A stretch of 64,000 bases of DNA from Blasia pusilla (GCA_050084515.1 CM114274.1:37510001-37574000); one strand, 5' to 3'. Shown: positions 1-12,587, counted from the stretch's first letter. Notes: generated by a model not told the origin, from the sequence alone. Numbers and translations: made by a program.

Positions 1-2200
1 CAACTTAAATGTCGTGTACATACACATTACTATCACCACCTATAAGCACACATCCACAAGATACCATACTAACTCATGACATCTAAAATCTCGAGATGTT
101 CATGTATTAAAATATCTTCATTTAAATAAAGATCACTCAAAGCTCTAAAATAATCTCCATCTCTCTCTCATGCCAAACCAAACTCACTCTCCTAATAACA
201 GGCTTGGGTTATTCACAAGGCAAGAAGGATCATAGTTCCATTGCCTCAACCCAAGAGGTTCAACAAAGAGAGAATGAGCTCAAAAGCTCCCCTTTCTTTG
301 GATATACTTCCTTCCTTCTCCCAAACTCTTTCCATCCTAACCTGTGCTCATACACTACCTCTTTGGCTCTTGATTTACTGTAGGGGATCAAGGGCCTCTT
401 CATGAAGTAGAAAGACGGCTATCTCATAGTAGAAACTTACTCAAAATAGTGAGTTCCTCAATATAGCTCCAAATGAGCCAAAACGAAAGAAAAACCTGCT
501 CTCTTAGATTACTTGAGGCCTCAACTGGTCATCCTCGACCTCATGAGGTTGTCCTCCAATTTGAGGCGCTCTATGGATACTTGCCAATCCATTCTATAAG
601 ATATGACATGATGATGGTTCTCAAAATATAAATAACATGGATATTGTTATTATGAGGACTCATGGAAGTGATTAGCTAAAGTACCAAGGCTATGAGTATG
701 TCCCAATCTACGCACAACTACTCTAGCATTTTCTTGCCATGAAGATGTGATTGAGGGTCATGGTAAATGCCATAACATGCGTACTATTACAAACAAGCCA
801 GAAAAATTATCAGACTTACACTGAATGATAAGGAAATCCCCAAAATAACTAAGGATTAAAGGTTCTAGATTCATGAATACATCTTGAAATTTTTCTCCTA
901 TGACCTATTAAAATGATTGTATCCTTTTCCATGTTGTCAAAGATTTCCACAACTTCTTTCCTCGTTGTCAATCCATTCCCTCTTATGTAAGATCACCAAT
1001 AGGTGGAAACTCCCTGAACATAATGACAATTGTTGGGTGTTGCCATGTCTTACACTCATGCCTTTTGCTTTGAAAAACCCTTAGGTGCTATTGACACTCA
1101 TTTTCATACAATAATTGTGAATTGATGAAAACTATCGGTTGTGAAGGAATAATCATCATGATCGTTTGCATGTAGTTTCTTGAAATGCTCCTTGCATTCC
1201 CCAACTCCCTTTGTATGGTTATTTTGATGACGTGTTGATAGGTGGGGATTTGGTTAGTCTATGATGTGTATGGTCATGGCCTCCCACTGTATTTGCGTGT
1301 TTCTCAAACTAAATTGCAACCTCGTTGTTGCTCTACGAATCACTCCAAGCCGCAATGGTGGAATCTCGGGTGGAATACAACATCCTTTCGATGAAAGGGA
1401 GGTATGAAGCATACAAATACTCACCACATGTACTATCGACTCATCAATATATCTCATTACATGTTACTTAGTTTGCAAAATATGCTCAACATTGAGTATA
1501 TCTTGTATCACTGCTAATTGAGCCAGTTTGTCGTGAAACAATATCAACATGAACCTCTCGATAGCTACACCCTACGATGGGGTGTGACTCAACCAAATAT
1601 GAACATTACATGTGCTAGAGGGATGTTGGATTGATTAATTGGGCCCATTCTTGATCTCAAGGGGGGTAGAGGACGGACCTCCCCTTTAGGACGACTTGCC
1701 ATTTTTCTTTGCCATGAAAAAATGTGCAAGTCACATTTTTGAGTTATGTGCGAGTCCAAATGCTACACCTAGAGGTCCATTGCGAGTCAACTCACAAAAT
1801 TGACTTGCAAAAAGATATCCATTTTGTATGTAATCACGGACTCAAAATGGACTTGGAAAGGAACCCTCCCATGTGCTTTTTTGGGTACTATTTTGGCATG
1901 GACTCACTTCTATCGGGCATCTTCGGATGGAACGAAAAGGAGGTGAGTAATTAAGCTACACATGAAAGTATAACTTTATAATTTAATGCATGATATCATT
2001 AAAAAGAGGGAGATTTCTTCACAAGGAATCCATATTGTAAAAGAGGAAAGGTACATAATGAAAGAATTACATATTTCTCACCTTTTGGAGAGTTGGAATA
2101 TTTTTGTAATGAGAAATTATTTATTTTGCAAAAACTAGAGAGGCATCTACTTTACTAAAAAATGAACACATGTAAATGGGGTGTGAGTGCATGGTAGAGA
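1..2200. other. AT-rich gene-poor DNA, left edge
   Basis: I see no supportable gene here. All open frames are short and show no recognisable motif. The only structured part is a dispersed repeat at about 160-590, listed separately. The rest is AT-rich unique-looking sequence. Confidence 0.6.
160..590 (-). repeat. Dispersed repeat, copy 1 (inverted relative to copy 2)
   Basis: The reverse complement of this stretch aligns over about 430 bp with 21120-21558. Shared blocks include gatcgaggatgacc, gaacctcttgg and ccttcttgccttgtg. Both copies end in a short GAGAGA tract; copy 2 carries the expanded (GA)130 at that point. There is no coding potential. It is probably part of a non-autonomous transposon or an LTR; the element ends were not found. 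Confidence 0.6.
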
Positions 2201-4700
2201 CATTGTCACAATTGTATATTACTAGTGAGATAACTTGTTATGCATAAGACAAAATCAAATTTAGTGTATAAAATTAAGTGTAGTGTAGTGACACTTGTGA
2301 CACATGTGTAAAGGGAGTGCATGGTTGAGGCCATGTGTAAACCAGATAGGTGTCCCCATGGGAGTTATTCTTGCTTTATCTTCTAGATTGAGACGAAAAT
2401 TCTTCTTGCTAGAAGACATACGTCTCTTTCTTGAGGAAAGTCTTCTACAATTGAATACAAATTTTATGGGAGACAAATATTGTATACTTAGAGATTACAA
2501 GAGTACTCTTACTCTTATCTATCCTACTGTTAAGGGAGGAATTAAGGGAGGAGTGGTTCTCGACTTCTCCATATACTTTGGGGCTAGCAATTTTGTCCCA
2601 TGCATTTTTTGGGTAAGTGAGCAAGTAGTAAATCAAATTCGTTCAAGCCAACTATTGTAACATTCAAAATCTTGTATAGGAGTCATGAGGCAACATGATT
2701 GCTTGCTAGGTCCCCAAGGCGTAAAGTAGCACTAGTTAATGAAAAAAATGATTGTTATTTTCATTTGTTTGCCTATTCTCACCATAATTTCTCTTGGTGG
2801 GGTCTTCCCACCACCACCAGTACCCTTCCTTATTGCTGCTCATCAGCTCTTACCTTCAAATCTTAAAGGGCAAGTGTTAAAAAATAGCCACGTCCTTTTG
2901 CATCCAACCGCACAATTGGACGTAAACGGAAGTCGCGGAGCGATCGAAACTACAAACGATCCTTTGTGAAGTCCTCATTTATCACACCTTTGGAATGAAC
3001 GCGTCTCCAAGAGTCCAAAGAGCATCCGTTGGATGGAGGACAGCTGGGCTTTCTGTCGTGGTTGCTAATCCATCCGTGTCCCTTCCATCGCGACGTAAAG
3101 CGCGATGGATGGACGACAGCTTGTTTTTCTGTCGCGATTGCTAAATTCGCCCGTCGCGCGGCGGAACAGCTCGGCAAATCCAACGTACCCTACTCACATC
3201 CATCGCGAGGAGCAACGCAAAGTCCGTTCTTGACAGCCCACCAAAGGCGGCTCAATCCAAAAGGCGGAGCTGGGGAGACTCGCGCGCGAGCGGCACCAAG
3301 CGATGAGTAGTTATTATTATTTTTTCGTCTATTATTACGGCACAGATATGGATTGATTGAGAAGGATGGAACGGGAGAAGGAGCGGTTGTGAGCGATAAA
3401 AAAGGGCCTTTTCTGTACCAGTGTGTCCTTTAGGACTATCGCATTTGTGCGCAAGCGAAATGGAGTTCTTTTGGGGGGGCCTTTCTCGAAGAACCCCCCA
3501 AACAAACCACAACATATCATCCTCCGAGAAATGGATGGATGTCCAATCCAATGATTGTCATTGCTGCTTGAAACTCGCTTGGATCGGGTCTCTAGAATGT
3601 GCATGTTTGTACAAGACCCCACCAAGAGAAAGGGGTGTTTCGTTGGGGTTTAAGTGGGCCTCATGATTTTGACATAATCTGCCCCTCCTCCTAATAACTT
3701 AAGCCTCGAGGGTGAGCCGACAAGGTATGACATGATTATGATGGAGAGGAAATCGCCTTACTTCATTCTTTGAGCAAGATATATATCATCATGGCAAGAG
3801 TCAAACATTGATTTACGAAAAGCCCCTTGTATTGTCGCGCACACAAAACAACTTTTTCAGCAAAGTGTCTGGTTGTGTGATGAGACAAGACGGAGTTCGT
3901 TGGAAGTTGGGGAGAAAGGGTTCGAGGGCCAACTCAAGCGTCGTTCTCCCTCTCGTAATCTTTTCTTTTCTCTTTCTAACTAACTAGCATGATCCCTCTA
4001 TCCTCACGAGGGATTTGTGAAGAAGTCTGTTGGATGCCATGATTCCGAATAGAAACCTCAAGATAATGCAAGGATATAGATTTGGATTTTCTTGATTAAA
4101 TCCCAGTTTGGACGTGGTAATGAGTAGGATTTGCGAAGAGCTGCTGGGAGGAAGTAGTAGAAGAGGAAGGAGAAGGAGGATGAGAACATACGGAGAGATA
4201 AAAGTAGTACACTCTCTTTATGTCATCCTCTTTTCCTATGGGATGTACAATCTTTTGCCGAACATTCGACCCGATTCTATCTAGCATTTCATGAAAGAAA
4301 TATAATAATATATAGAAAATAGGATGGGAACTCATCACGATACAAATGAGGGGGCATAGAGAGCAAAAAAAGATACCTCAAGGGGCCAAAACCGGCCCCT
4401 AGGAGAAAGAAGGGGGCCTTCCCCCTAGGGTGTTCTTGTTGTGACAATATGGCATTACCACGGAGAAAGTCACGCTTTTTGTCGTTCCTTTTCATCCGTT
4501 ACATGCAAAATTAGAAAACTAATTTCTTAGAGCATTCATCGCGTGCGCATGGTTGGTTTCCACGGCTAATGAGATTTTTCGCTTCCTTGTCTTTAGTCGA
4601 AACAAGGCCAGAAATCTTTATGATTTACTTTCGTTAGTTGCGTCATTAGGTCATTCGGTCACAAGGAAAGAAAGACACAAGGCTTGCGCGTAAATTGATA
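2200..4700. other. Non-coding DNA upstream of the receptor-kinase island
   Basis: No gene is supported. A short direct repeat lies at about 3023-3064 and 3104-3148 (ggatggaggacagc versus ggatggacgacagc, each followed by tttctgtcg). Between the two units, ccatcgcg (3084-3091) and cgcgatgg (3101-3108) form a small inverted repeat. At 4380-4435 there are GC-rich inverted words (ggggcc/ggcccc). GC content rises from about 4.7 kb onward. Confidence 0.5.
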
Positions 4701-7700
4701 GAGGGAAAATGCAGGGATTAGTGGGTTTAATAGGACGAGTCAGGAACCGTTAAAGTAACTCGTTAAGAAAGTTCTAGGCAGGGCAGAAGGAAGTGCCGCT
4801 ACAGTGGTCACTAAACTGGCAGTAGTGGCTGTCCGGTGGGGCTAATTACTCGAGCCATTCAAACCCCCGCTTTCAGCTCAGGGTTAGTTCGAAATGAGGC
4901 TCCGCGTACCGCCCACCTTCTGTCACGTCCTGGCCCGCCGACGTGGTATAGTAAAGTCCTAAGGCACGGCGGGTTCGGTGTGGGACCATCTTACAAATCT
5001 GGTAGTCGGCCTCACGGCTTTCCGGCGGGCGCCGAATTAGCTCAGTTCCGAATTATGTTCGAATCGTATCCATCCCATCCCATCCCTTTCGTGTCCAGAG
5101 AGCGACACGAAAATGACTCCCGCCGCTTTTTCACTCCGCAGACAGACAAAGATCTCGGCCAAGCAAAGCGCCGGTCTGTACTCGTCTCCGCACCGGGGCC
5201 CCCCTCCCCGGCAGGAGTCCTCCGGGTCGGGGCGGCCTCGAAAGAACTCCTCTCTGATGTCGACGGGGGGGGGCGGCGGGACTATTTCCTTTTCGGGAAA
5301 TGATTTCTTTCTTTATTGGAAATTCCGGGGATAAAATAGGCCTGGTCCCGGGCCTCCCGGCCGGCCCTGCGAGTTTTCTCGTGGTCTGTACCACGGGAGA
5401 AATGCTCGAGCGCGGAGACCCGTGGGATTTATCTAATAACGGCGGGGAGGGAGGATGTGGGAATGTTTAGGACCGCGGGATTTTCGTCAAGGCAGGACGG
5501 ATGTCGGTTCCCTGTGCTGCGTGGGAAGCTTGTTTTGATATTTCCCCTGCGCAGAGGTACGTATATGAGTTGTTTTGCGGGGGGTGTGCTGAGGGAACGG
5601 CGGTTTCGGAGAGCGGGCAAAAGTCTCTGACGACGGAATCGTCACAGTTCATCATCGTTGTTGTTCCTTCGTTTGTCCCAGAACTGGTGAGAGGCGAAGT
5701 GAGAGAGAGAGAGAGGTGAAAGATTTGGAACTGTGAGGAGAGAAGGGAGCTCGCAGTTCTCACGCTCACATCTGACAGGACATGTCAGGGACCGGCGTCA
5801 TCGGGGAGGGAGTTGGAGGAGGGCACGGGAGGTTCGAGGAGGAGAGAGAGGGAAACCGGGTAAAGAGGGTTTGGGGAAAGTGGGGGGAGAAGAGGAGGTT
5901 TGTGTCCGATCTGCTGTCTCGGCTATCGGCATGTGCCCGACTGTTTGTTTGCTTCTGCAGCTGCCCTCAAACATCGAGGAACCCTTTAAGACCTAGCGCT
6001 GGCCCGAGTTTCGGTTCATCCACTGCCCCCCCCCGCCTAAATAGCTGCCCGATCCGATCCCAACCCCTCTCGCACCCTTGCACTTTTCCCGGGCTGGCTG
6101 GCTTGCTCGCTGGCTGGCACTTCCCTAGTCTGTTCTGATCCGAATGCTGCTCCATGCAGCAGAGCTGCAGGAGCAGTAGCGTAGGCGCAGCAGACTGCAC
6201 GTCGGGAGGCGTCAGATATAGAGAGAGCCCGGACGAGGATGTTGGTTGTAGTTTCCAGGGAAGTTAGTTAGTCCGGGCCGCGAGGCGAGGGAAAGGAGTT
6301 GCGAGGTGGACGGGACAACAAGAGAGAAACAAGGTGGGTAGGTCTTGGCGTCTGGGGAAGAGAGTGGCGGGTGGACAAGAGGGAGCGGCGAAGATTTTCT
6401 GTGGATTCCTCTCCTGTCACCGAATTGCTCTTGCAGCCAGCAAGGAAGCAAGAAAGAAAAAGAAGGAAAGAAAGGTCCTTCCAGTGTGTAGCTCATGTTC
6501 CGGGTTTGCATTGTTCCTCTGCCTGTTGGTGGGCTGGTCCGGAAGTGAACCGAGCAGAGGGGAATGTACAATACTGTGGTTCTTCTCCGTAGTTCTTTGA
6601 GATCGACGAAGGCATTCTGAAGATCGAAGAAGCGGGTCGGTCCCATGTGCCGCCGGTAGCTGACGTGGGTCGCACATTCACCTCGAGCATATCTAGCTCG
6701 GTAGTCGCTGGGCCAGCGGTTCGAGGAGAGGACGGGCGAGGCAAGGAGAGGGGGATTGCATACAGTTCTGCCGCGAGCGAATCGAGTTTGCTGAACTGGG
6801 TTCAGGGCCGGCGAGAGAAGAGGAGCTGGGTTGAGACGAGGAGGGAAGCTGGCAGCATTGGGTCGGGTGAGCTTCGAAGGGATTTTCGACAGGATGATGG
6901 GCGTAATATTCTGTCGAGGTCTTCGCGGCTTACGGCGGATTCGAGCTTAGTACCGAGTCTGGCGATTCCTTGTTATCAAAGTGCCTTCTTCTGCGCGTCT
7001 GTTTATCCAGAAGTCGGTTCTACAGCTCCCTTTCTTTCAGTGGCTCCGTTTCACCTGCCCCCAGAAATTCACCAAAGCCCAAGCCCCAGGGCTCAACTGA
7101 CAGCGTCACACCCAAGTAAGTCCTGCGATCCATTCCGCCCACGGAGAGAGAGAGAGAGAGAGGGAGCGGGAGGGGGAGGGGAGAAAGGGCTATACCGTGA
7201 GGCAAACGAAATGTGCAAGGGGTTGGTTGGAGAGGGACGTGAACTCATGGTACTGGCAGTTTCAGTTTCATTCGTGGGGAGAAAGATAGTATCTTGCGTT
7301 GTTGTTGACGGCGACTTGTCGTTTTTATGAGATTCTTGGGGACTGTAGCATGCATGCTGACGCGAGCTTGATGACTGCACTTAAATTGCGGTTGCCCGTG
7401 CTTAACGTGTAGATAGATAGCTACAGTGGAGAGTTGTGACGAAACTAGACCTGGTATCTTCCCGAGCCTCGGGACTGCCATCGATCACGGATGTCGAACG
7501 AGTCTCGTGGCGGCTCCTCACATGGAGGTGCAATCGTCTCGATCTAGACGGAGGTATGAAGTGGCTGTTGCCGTTCAGCTCAGTCTAAAAGAGTTTTTGC
7601 GTTGCAGGTGGAGTAGTGCGCGCGTTGCCATTTCCTTCTCCGGCGGCGACAAGAATCACTCCAGTCGCGACGGTGTTCTTATGGCGAACATTTTGGAGGG

Positions 7701-8357
7701 AACTAAAACTGAGAGCTGTCGGCGTGGAGAACAAGAGTTGCAGCTGATTCTGAAAGGCGTGCGCCAACCCGAGAGAAGCCCCGTTGTGCGGGGAGTGGCC
7801 GCCAGAGGTAATTTGTTCTCTCACGCTTTGAGCATGCGCTAAACTCGAGAGCTTAAGTCGGTCACTCTTAATGCCGGGTTGACCGTGCGCTGTACTTTCT
7901 CCCAGCTTTCCAATCGCTGGACGGTTGCAGTTACATTTGCCGAGAAAGTAGGACCCGCTGAATCACCACGGATTTGAAGGTTTCTTGTTGAGCGCGAAGT
8001 AGGCTCTTGCAAGCCATTGAGGGCTTGTCCCTGACGATGTTGCAAGATCAGCTCCACCAGTTATCATCCGCTGAGCTGAGGAACTTGTTACGGACATGGC
8101 TCTCCCGAATAGTAGGATGTTCGTCCATCTCTTATTTTAGAACCCGCATTGCATGGGAAGAACAGATGCTCGCCGTTTACTTTGTCTACGAGTGCAGCAC
8201 ACATGGATGGTTCGGAGCTTGTGCCTGAAATCATTGTGGTTGTCGTGCGATTGTCCAGAATGAGTTCTGTGAGAGGGGTTGCGGAGCGGGGCTGGTGATC
8301 GTCCTCGGCTCGAGCAAACATCGAGCGGATTTGTACCGGTTTGCAAGCATAAACGCG
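4700..8357 (+). promoter_or_regulatory. Promoter and 5' leader region of the EMS1-like gene
   Basis: This GC-richer stretch lacks coding potential and precedes the receptor kinase. TATA-like words occur at 5331-5340 (ataaaatagg) and near 6035-6045 (cctaaatag); neither is decisive. Short GA runs lie at 5701-5716 and 7144-7162. Several upstream ATGs make short open frames, so the leader could be uORF-rich. A candidate UTR intron (7116-7607) is listed separately. The transcription start cannot be fixed from sequence alone. Confidence 0.4.
7116..7607 (+). other. Candidate 5'-UTR intron of the EMS1-like gene
   Basis: A good donor (cccaa|GTAAGT at 7116) and a good acceptor (tttttgcgttgcag| ending at 7607, with a pyrimidine-biased run before it) would define a 492-bp intron wholly upstream of the coding start. 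It is inferred from splice consensus only. Another donor-like site lies near 7808 (cagag|GTAATT), so the leader could contain a second intron or alternative splicing. Confidence 0.4.
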
Positions 8358-11300
8358 ATGGTAAACATGGCGACTCCCAGGTGCCGACTGGTGATGCTGC
8401 ATCTCCTCCTTGTGTGGTTTGGGGGACAATGCGCCGCTCAAACTTCAGAGCTCTCCGTTCTGATGGCCTTCAAAAGTAGTCAAGCGGATCCGAGCGCTCT
8501 GTCGGACTGGGTCGGAGGAGCGGGTCCTTGCGGATGGACGGGAGTGGTGTGCACGGGAGGTAGTGTCACGGCTCTCACACTTTTCAACATGAGTCTCAGT
8601 GGGTCGCTTCCACCGGATTTCTCGAAGCTGAGCAACCTACGCACTCTGAATTTGAGTATGAACTCGTTCGAAGGAGCCATTCCCGCGCAGTATGGGGAGC
8701 TTTCAAAGCTGGAGGCCTTTGACTTGGGCAACAACCCTCTAATAAATGGAAGCATTCCCGTGGTGTTCGGCGACCTCGTCAATCTCTTACATTTGGATTT
8801 GAATTCCAACGACATGAAAGGCACCATCCCGGTGGAGCTGCGGAACCTCGTCAAACTCCAGTACTTGGACTTGAGCTATAATCTCTTCACAGGCGGCATC
8901 GCCAACTTGTTCGATGGGATGACAAACTTGGTTCACCTCGATCTGAGTCAAAACACTCTCACCGGTAGCATTCCGCCTCAGCTTGGGAATCTCACTAATC
9001 TACAAGTTCTCTCGTTGGATAGCAACTCTTTCTCCGGGACCATCCCTAGCTCCTTTTCCATGCTAGTGAACCTTCAAAAGCTGTTCCTGGGCCAGAATTC
9101 CCTCACGGGCGGCATTGCCAATCTCTTCGACAACCTCGTCTATCTTCAGGCGCTAGATCTCAACAACAATTTGCTCTCTGGTCCCATACCACCGGAGTTG
9201 GGCAACCTCACAGAGCTCCAGGAGCTGAATCTCAACAGCAATGGTTTCACCGGCACAGTTCCGAATCAACTTGGCAATCTGTACAAGCTGCTGTATCTGG
9301 ACATCAGCAACAACTCACTCTTCGGCTCCATCCCTGCCAGCATCTGGGCGTTGCTTTCCCTGAAGCAGTTGTACTTGGGTACGAATATATTGGCCGGTAC
9401 GATTCCCAAAGAGGTGGGGAACTTGATCAATCTGGAGGTGCTGCACATGTCGAGTAGCAACATCAGCGGGGTGCTTCCGATGGAGATCGGACACTGCATC
9501 AATCTGAGAAAGATCGACTTGTCCAATAATGTTCTCACAGGACCGATTCCTAACTCCATCGGCAACTTGACCAATCTGGTGACGCTCTACTTGCCCGTGA
9601 ATAAGTTCAATGGCTCTCTTCCAGCTGGCTTGGGCAACTGCAGCAGCTTGAAGATGGTGGCGTTGAACTATAACATGCTATCGGGGGAGATTCCATCAGA
9701 GCTTTCCAACCTCAGGAACATAGTCACTTTTACAATTCAGGGCAACTACCTGACGGGGTCCATCCCCTTGTGGTTCGGACAGTGGCAGTTCGCGAAGTCA
9801 ATCATGCTCTCGAGCAACAGTCTCGGAGGAAATCTACCTGCAGAGCTCGGGAACTGTAGCTCGCTGAGTATGCTTGCCGTAGCAGACAACCTTCTCATCG
9901 GGGAGATCCCGACTGGGATATGCCAGGCACCCCTAAGCATTCTGTACCTCAACCAGAATATTTTCGACGGGAGTCTGGCCGAGACGTTCAAAAACTGCGT
10001 GAAGCTCACGGAACTCTACCTGTACAACAACAAGATACGAGGTACAATCCCGGGCTATCTCTCCGAAATTCCGTTGGTGATTCTGGAGTTCAGTGGAAAC
10101 AACTTCACTGGGAGCTTGCCGGATGAGCTCTGGGATTCGAAGACTCTCCTCGAAATCCAGGGCAACCAAAATTTCCTCACGGGACCCATCTCCCCCAAGA
10201 TCGGAAACCTCGTCTCGCTGCTGTTTCTGGTGCTCGACAAGAACAGTCTCACTGGTCCTCTGCCCAAAGAGCTAGGGAAGCTGGTGAACTTGACCTTTCT
10301 CTCTCTCCAAGGCAACCAGATCAGTGGTGAGATTCCCGTCGAGCTTTGCAACTGCGTCAGTCTCACCACTCTGAACCTGGGAAATAACCAGCTCACTGGC
10401 CCCATACCTGCCGGGATAGGGCAGCTGGTGAACTTGGACTATCTGATGGTCTCTAACAATCAGCTATCTGGTCCTATTCCAAGTACGATGTGCGCAGATT
10501 TTCAAGTAATCGCCATTCCAGTGTCAGGTTTCATCCAGCATCACGGAGTGCTCGACCTCTCTTACAACAATCTATCGGGCGAAATCCCTCCTCAGATGGG
10601 AGACTGTGCTGTGGTTGTGGAGCTGATCCTGGCGTGCAATCAGTTCACGGGGCCCGTCCCAGCGGAGCTTGCCAGGCTCACCAACCTGACGACGTTGGAC
10701 CTTTCAAATAATAGGCTCACGGGTTCTATTCCTCCCCAGTTGGGAGAGGCCCATAAGCTGCAAGGTTTGAACCTGGCATACAATCAATTCACGGGGACTA
10801 TTCCTCCAGATCTCGGTAACATTGGCAGCTTGGTAAAGCTCATCTTGACGGGGAATCAACTCTCGGGCCCCTTGCCTGACAGGCTAGGAAACCTGAGCAG
10901 TCTTTCTCACCTGGACGTGAGTGACAATCAGCTCACGGGTGAAATACCCGATTCTCTGATGCAGTTGTCGGCAGTCGTGGGGCTGAATTTGCAGCAGAAT
11001 AGGTTCACTGGCACCATAGCTGGATTGCTCTCTCAGAGTGTCAATTGGCATCAAATGCAGACTCTGAACTTGAGTCACAACGCCTTGAGTGGGCATATTC
11101 CAAGCAACATTGGCAACCTCACCGGTCTGTCGTATCTTGACTTGAGCAAGAATGCTTTCAACGGCAGCATCCCCGGTGATGTCGGCAACTTGATGCAGCT
11201 CCAGTTTCTCGATGTATCAAGCAACCACATCACCGGAGAAATTCCCGAAGGCATATGTGAACTCTCGAACCTTGAGTACTTGAATATGTCAGACAATGCA

Positions 11301-12563
11301 CTGTGGGGCAGAGTTCCGACCAGTGGAATCTGTATGAATTTCAGTGCTTCCGCATTCCTGGAGAACGCCGGACTCTGTGGTAATGTCCTAAACTCTACCT
11401 GCCAGACGTATGTGGACCCGAACACGACGACGTCTCTCCTGAGTATGGGAGCTATACTGGGAATTACAATCGGAAGCACAATAGCATTTCTCAGCGTCAT
11501 TGTCGTGCTTCTGAAGTGGAGGTTGGCTAGGCAGGAGGCCCTCGCTGCCAAAATCGCTGAGAAGACCAAACTGAAAAACAATCTGGAACCCAGTGTCCAT
11601 CTGACTCTGGGAAATAGGAAGGAGCCGCTCAGCATCAATGTCGCAATGTTCGAACGGCCTCTCCTCCGGCTCACCCTGGCTGACATTCTACAGGCCACCA
11701 ACAGCTTCTGCAAGACCAACATCATCGGCGATGGTGGCTTCGGGACGGTGTACAAGGCTGTGCTTCCCGACGGCAGAACTGTGGCCATCAAGAAGCTAGG
11801 GCAGGCCCGCACTCAGGGCAACCGGGAGTTCTTGGCTGAGATGGAGACTCTCGGCAAAGTGAAGCACCGAAACCTGGTGCCCTTGTTAGGTTACTGCTCT
11901 TTCGGAGAGGAGAAGCTGCTGGTGTACGAGTACATGGTGAACGGGAGCCTCGACCTATGGCTCCGCAATCGAGCTGACGCTCTGGAGACTCTGGACTGGC
12001 CCAAACGGTTCCGCATAGCAATGGGATCGGCTCGTGGGCTGGCATTTCTTCACCACGGTTTTATTCCTCACATAATCCATCGTGACATGAAGGCTAGCAA
12101 TATTCTGCTGGACGCCGATTTTGAACCGAGAGTGGCTGATTTCGGTCTGGCTCGGCTCATCAGTGCTTACGAAACCCATGTGAGCACGGCCATTGCCGGG
12201 ACATTCGGCTATATTCCTCCCGAGTATGGGCAGAGCTGGAGGTCGACGACGAGGGGAGATGTTTACAGCTATGGTGTCATACTGCTGGAGTTGCTTACTG
12301 GGAAAGAACCCACCGGAGTGGATTTCAAGGACATCGAAGGTGGGAACCTGGTAGGCTGGGTGCGGCAAATGATCAAGCAGAGTCAAGCGGTCGACGCTCT
12401 GGATCCTGTCATCTGCAACGGCGGCCCGTGGAAGTTGAAGATGCTCCAAGTTTTGCATGTGGCAAACCTGTGCACTTCCGAGGATCCAGTCAAGCGGCCG
12501 ACCATGCTGCAGGTGGTCAAGATTCTCAAGGACATTGAAGGAAGCCAACAAATACCAGCCTAA
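8358..12563 (+). CDS. EMS1: LRR receptor-like kinase, EMS1/EXS type (LRR subfamily X)
   Basis: Encodes a 1401-residue single-pass plasma-membrane receptor kinase in one uninterrupted coding exon. The first in-frame ATG is at 8358; a second at 8367 (aacATGg) also has good context and would give 1398 residues. Order from 8358: signal peptide (about 4-27, hydrophobic LVMLHLLLVWF), cap motif, about 38 tandem plant-type LRRs (LxxLxLSxNxLTGxIPxxLGN), TM at about 1030-1052, then a Ser/Thr kinase. Kinase motifs: GDGGFG loop near 1124, VAIK lysine 1145, HRD aspartate 1243, DFG aspartate 1261. It is therefore an RD kinase predicted to be active. The FIQHHGVLDLSYN island between LRRs, and HIIHRDMKASNILLD, ISAYETHVST and TGKEPTG in the kinase, match EMS1 closely. 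In angiosperms EMS1 binds TPD1-type peptides in anther cell fate and signals to BES1-type factors. About 200 residues longer than Arabidopsis EMS1, the excess being LRRs. A role in this organism is inferred. Confidence 0.93.
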   Translation: MVNMATPRCRLVMLHLLLVWFGGQCAAQTSELSVLMAFKSSQADPSALSDWVGGAGPCGWTGVVCTGGSVTALTLFNMSLSGSLPPDFSKLSNLRTLNLSMNSFEGAIPAQYGELSKLEAFDLGNNPLINGSIPVVFGDLVNLLHLDLNSNDMKGTIPVELRNLVKLQYLDLSYNLFTGGIANLFDGMTNLVHLDLSQNTLTGSIPPQLGNLTNLQVLSLDSNSFSGTIPSSFSMLVNLQKLFLGQNSLTGGIANLFDNLVYLQALDLNNNLLSGPIPPELGNLTELQELNLNSNGFTGTVPNQLGNLYKLLYLDISNNSLFGSIPASIWALLSLKQLYLGTNILAGTIPKEVGNLINLEVLHMSSSNISGVLPMEIGHCINLRKIDLSNNVLTGPIPNSIGNLTNLVTLYLPVNKFNGSLPAGLGNCSSLKMVALNYNMLSGEIPSELSNLRNIVTFTIQGNYLTGSIPLWFGQWQFAKSIMLSSNSLGGNLPAELGNCSSLSMLAVADNLLIGEIPTGICQAPLSILYLNQNIFDGSLAETFKNCVKLTELYLYNNKIRGTIPGYLSEIPLVILEFSGNNFTGSLPDELWDSKTLLEIQGNQNFLTGPISPKIGNLVSLLFLVLDKNSLTGPLPKELGKLVNLTFLSLQGNQISGEIPVELCNCVSLTTLNLGNNQLTGPIPAGIGQLVNLDYLMVSNNQLSGPIPSTMCADFQVIAIPVSGFIQHHGVLDLSYNNLSGEIPPQMGDCAVVVELILACNQFTGPVPAELARLTNLTTLDLSNNRLTGSIPPQLGEAHKLQGLNLAYNQFTGTIPPDLGNIGSLVKLILTGNQLSGPLPDRLGNLSSLSHLDVSDNQLTGEIPDSLMQLSAVVGLNLQQNRFTGTIAGLLSQSVNWHQMQTLNLSHNALSGHIPSNIGNLTGLSYLDLSKNAFNGSIPGDVGNLMQLQFLDVSSNHITGEIPEGICELSNLEYLNMSDNALWGRVPTSGICMNFSASAFLENAGLCGNVLNSTCQTYVDPNTTTSLLSMGAILGITIGSTIAFLSVIVVLLKWRLARQEALAAKIAEKTKLKNNLEPSVHLTLGNRKEPLSINVAMFERPLLRLTLADILQATNSFCKTNIIGDGGFGTVYKAVLPDGRTVAIKKLGQARTQGNREFLAEMETLGKVKHRNLVPLLGYCSFGEEKLLVYEYMVNGSLDLWLRNRADALETLDWPKRFRIAMGSARGLAFLHHGFIPHIIHRDMKASNILLDADFEPRVADFGLARLISAYETHVSTAIAGTFGYIPPEYGQSWRSTTRGDVYSYGVILLELLTGKEPTGVDFKDIEGGNLVGWVRQMIKQSQAVDALDPVICNGGPWKLKMLQVLHVANLCTSEDPVKRPTMLQVVKILKDIEGSQQIPA

Positions 12564-12587
12564 GACAATCTCCTACATGACTTTCAG

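Noticed and set aside
4830-5400. Open frames over GC-rich leader as a gene upstream of the receptor kinase
   Set aside because: Several overlapping frames on both strands, low-complexity Pro/Arg/Gly composition, no domain; typical of GC-rich non-coding DNA.
8295-8357. Upstream extension of the receptor kinase frame from 8295
   Set aside because: The frame there begins with GTG, not ATG. The ATG at 8358 or 8367 puts the hydrophobic signal peptide at the N-terminus.
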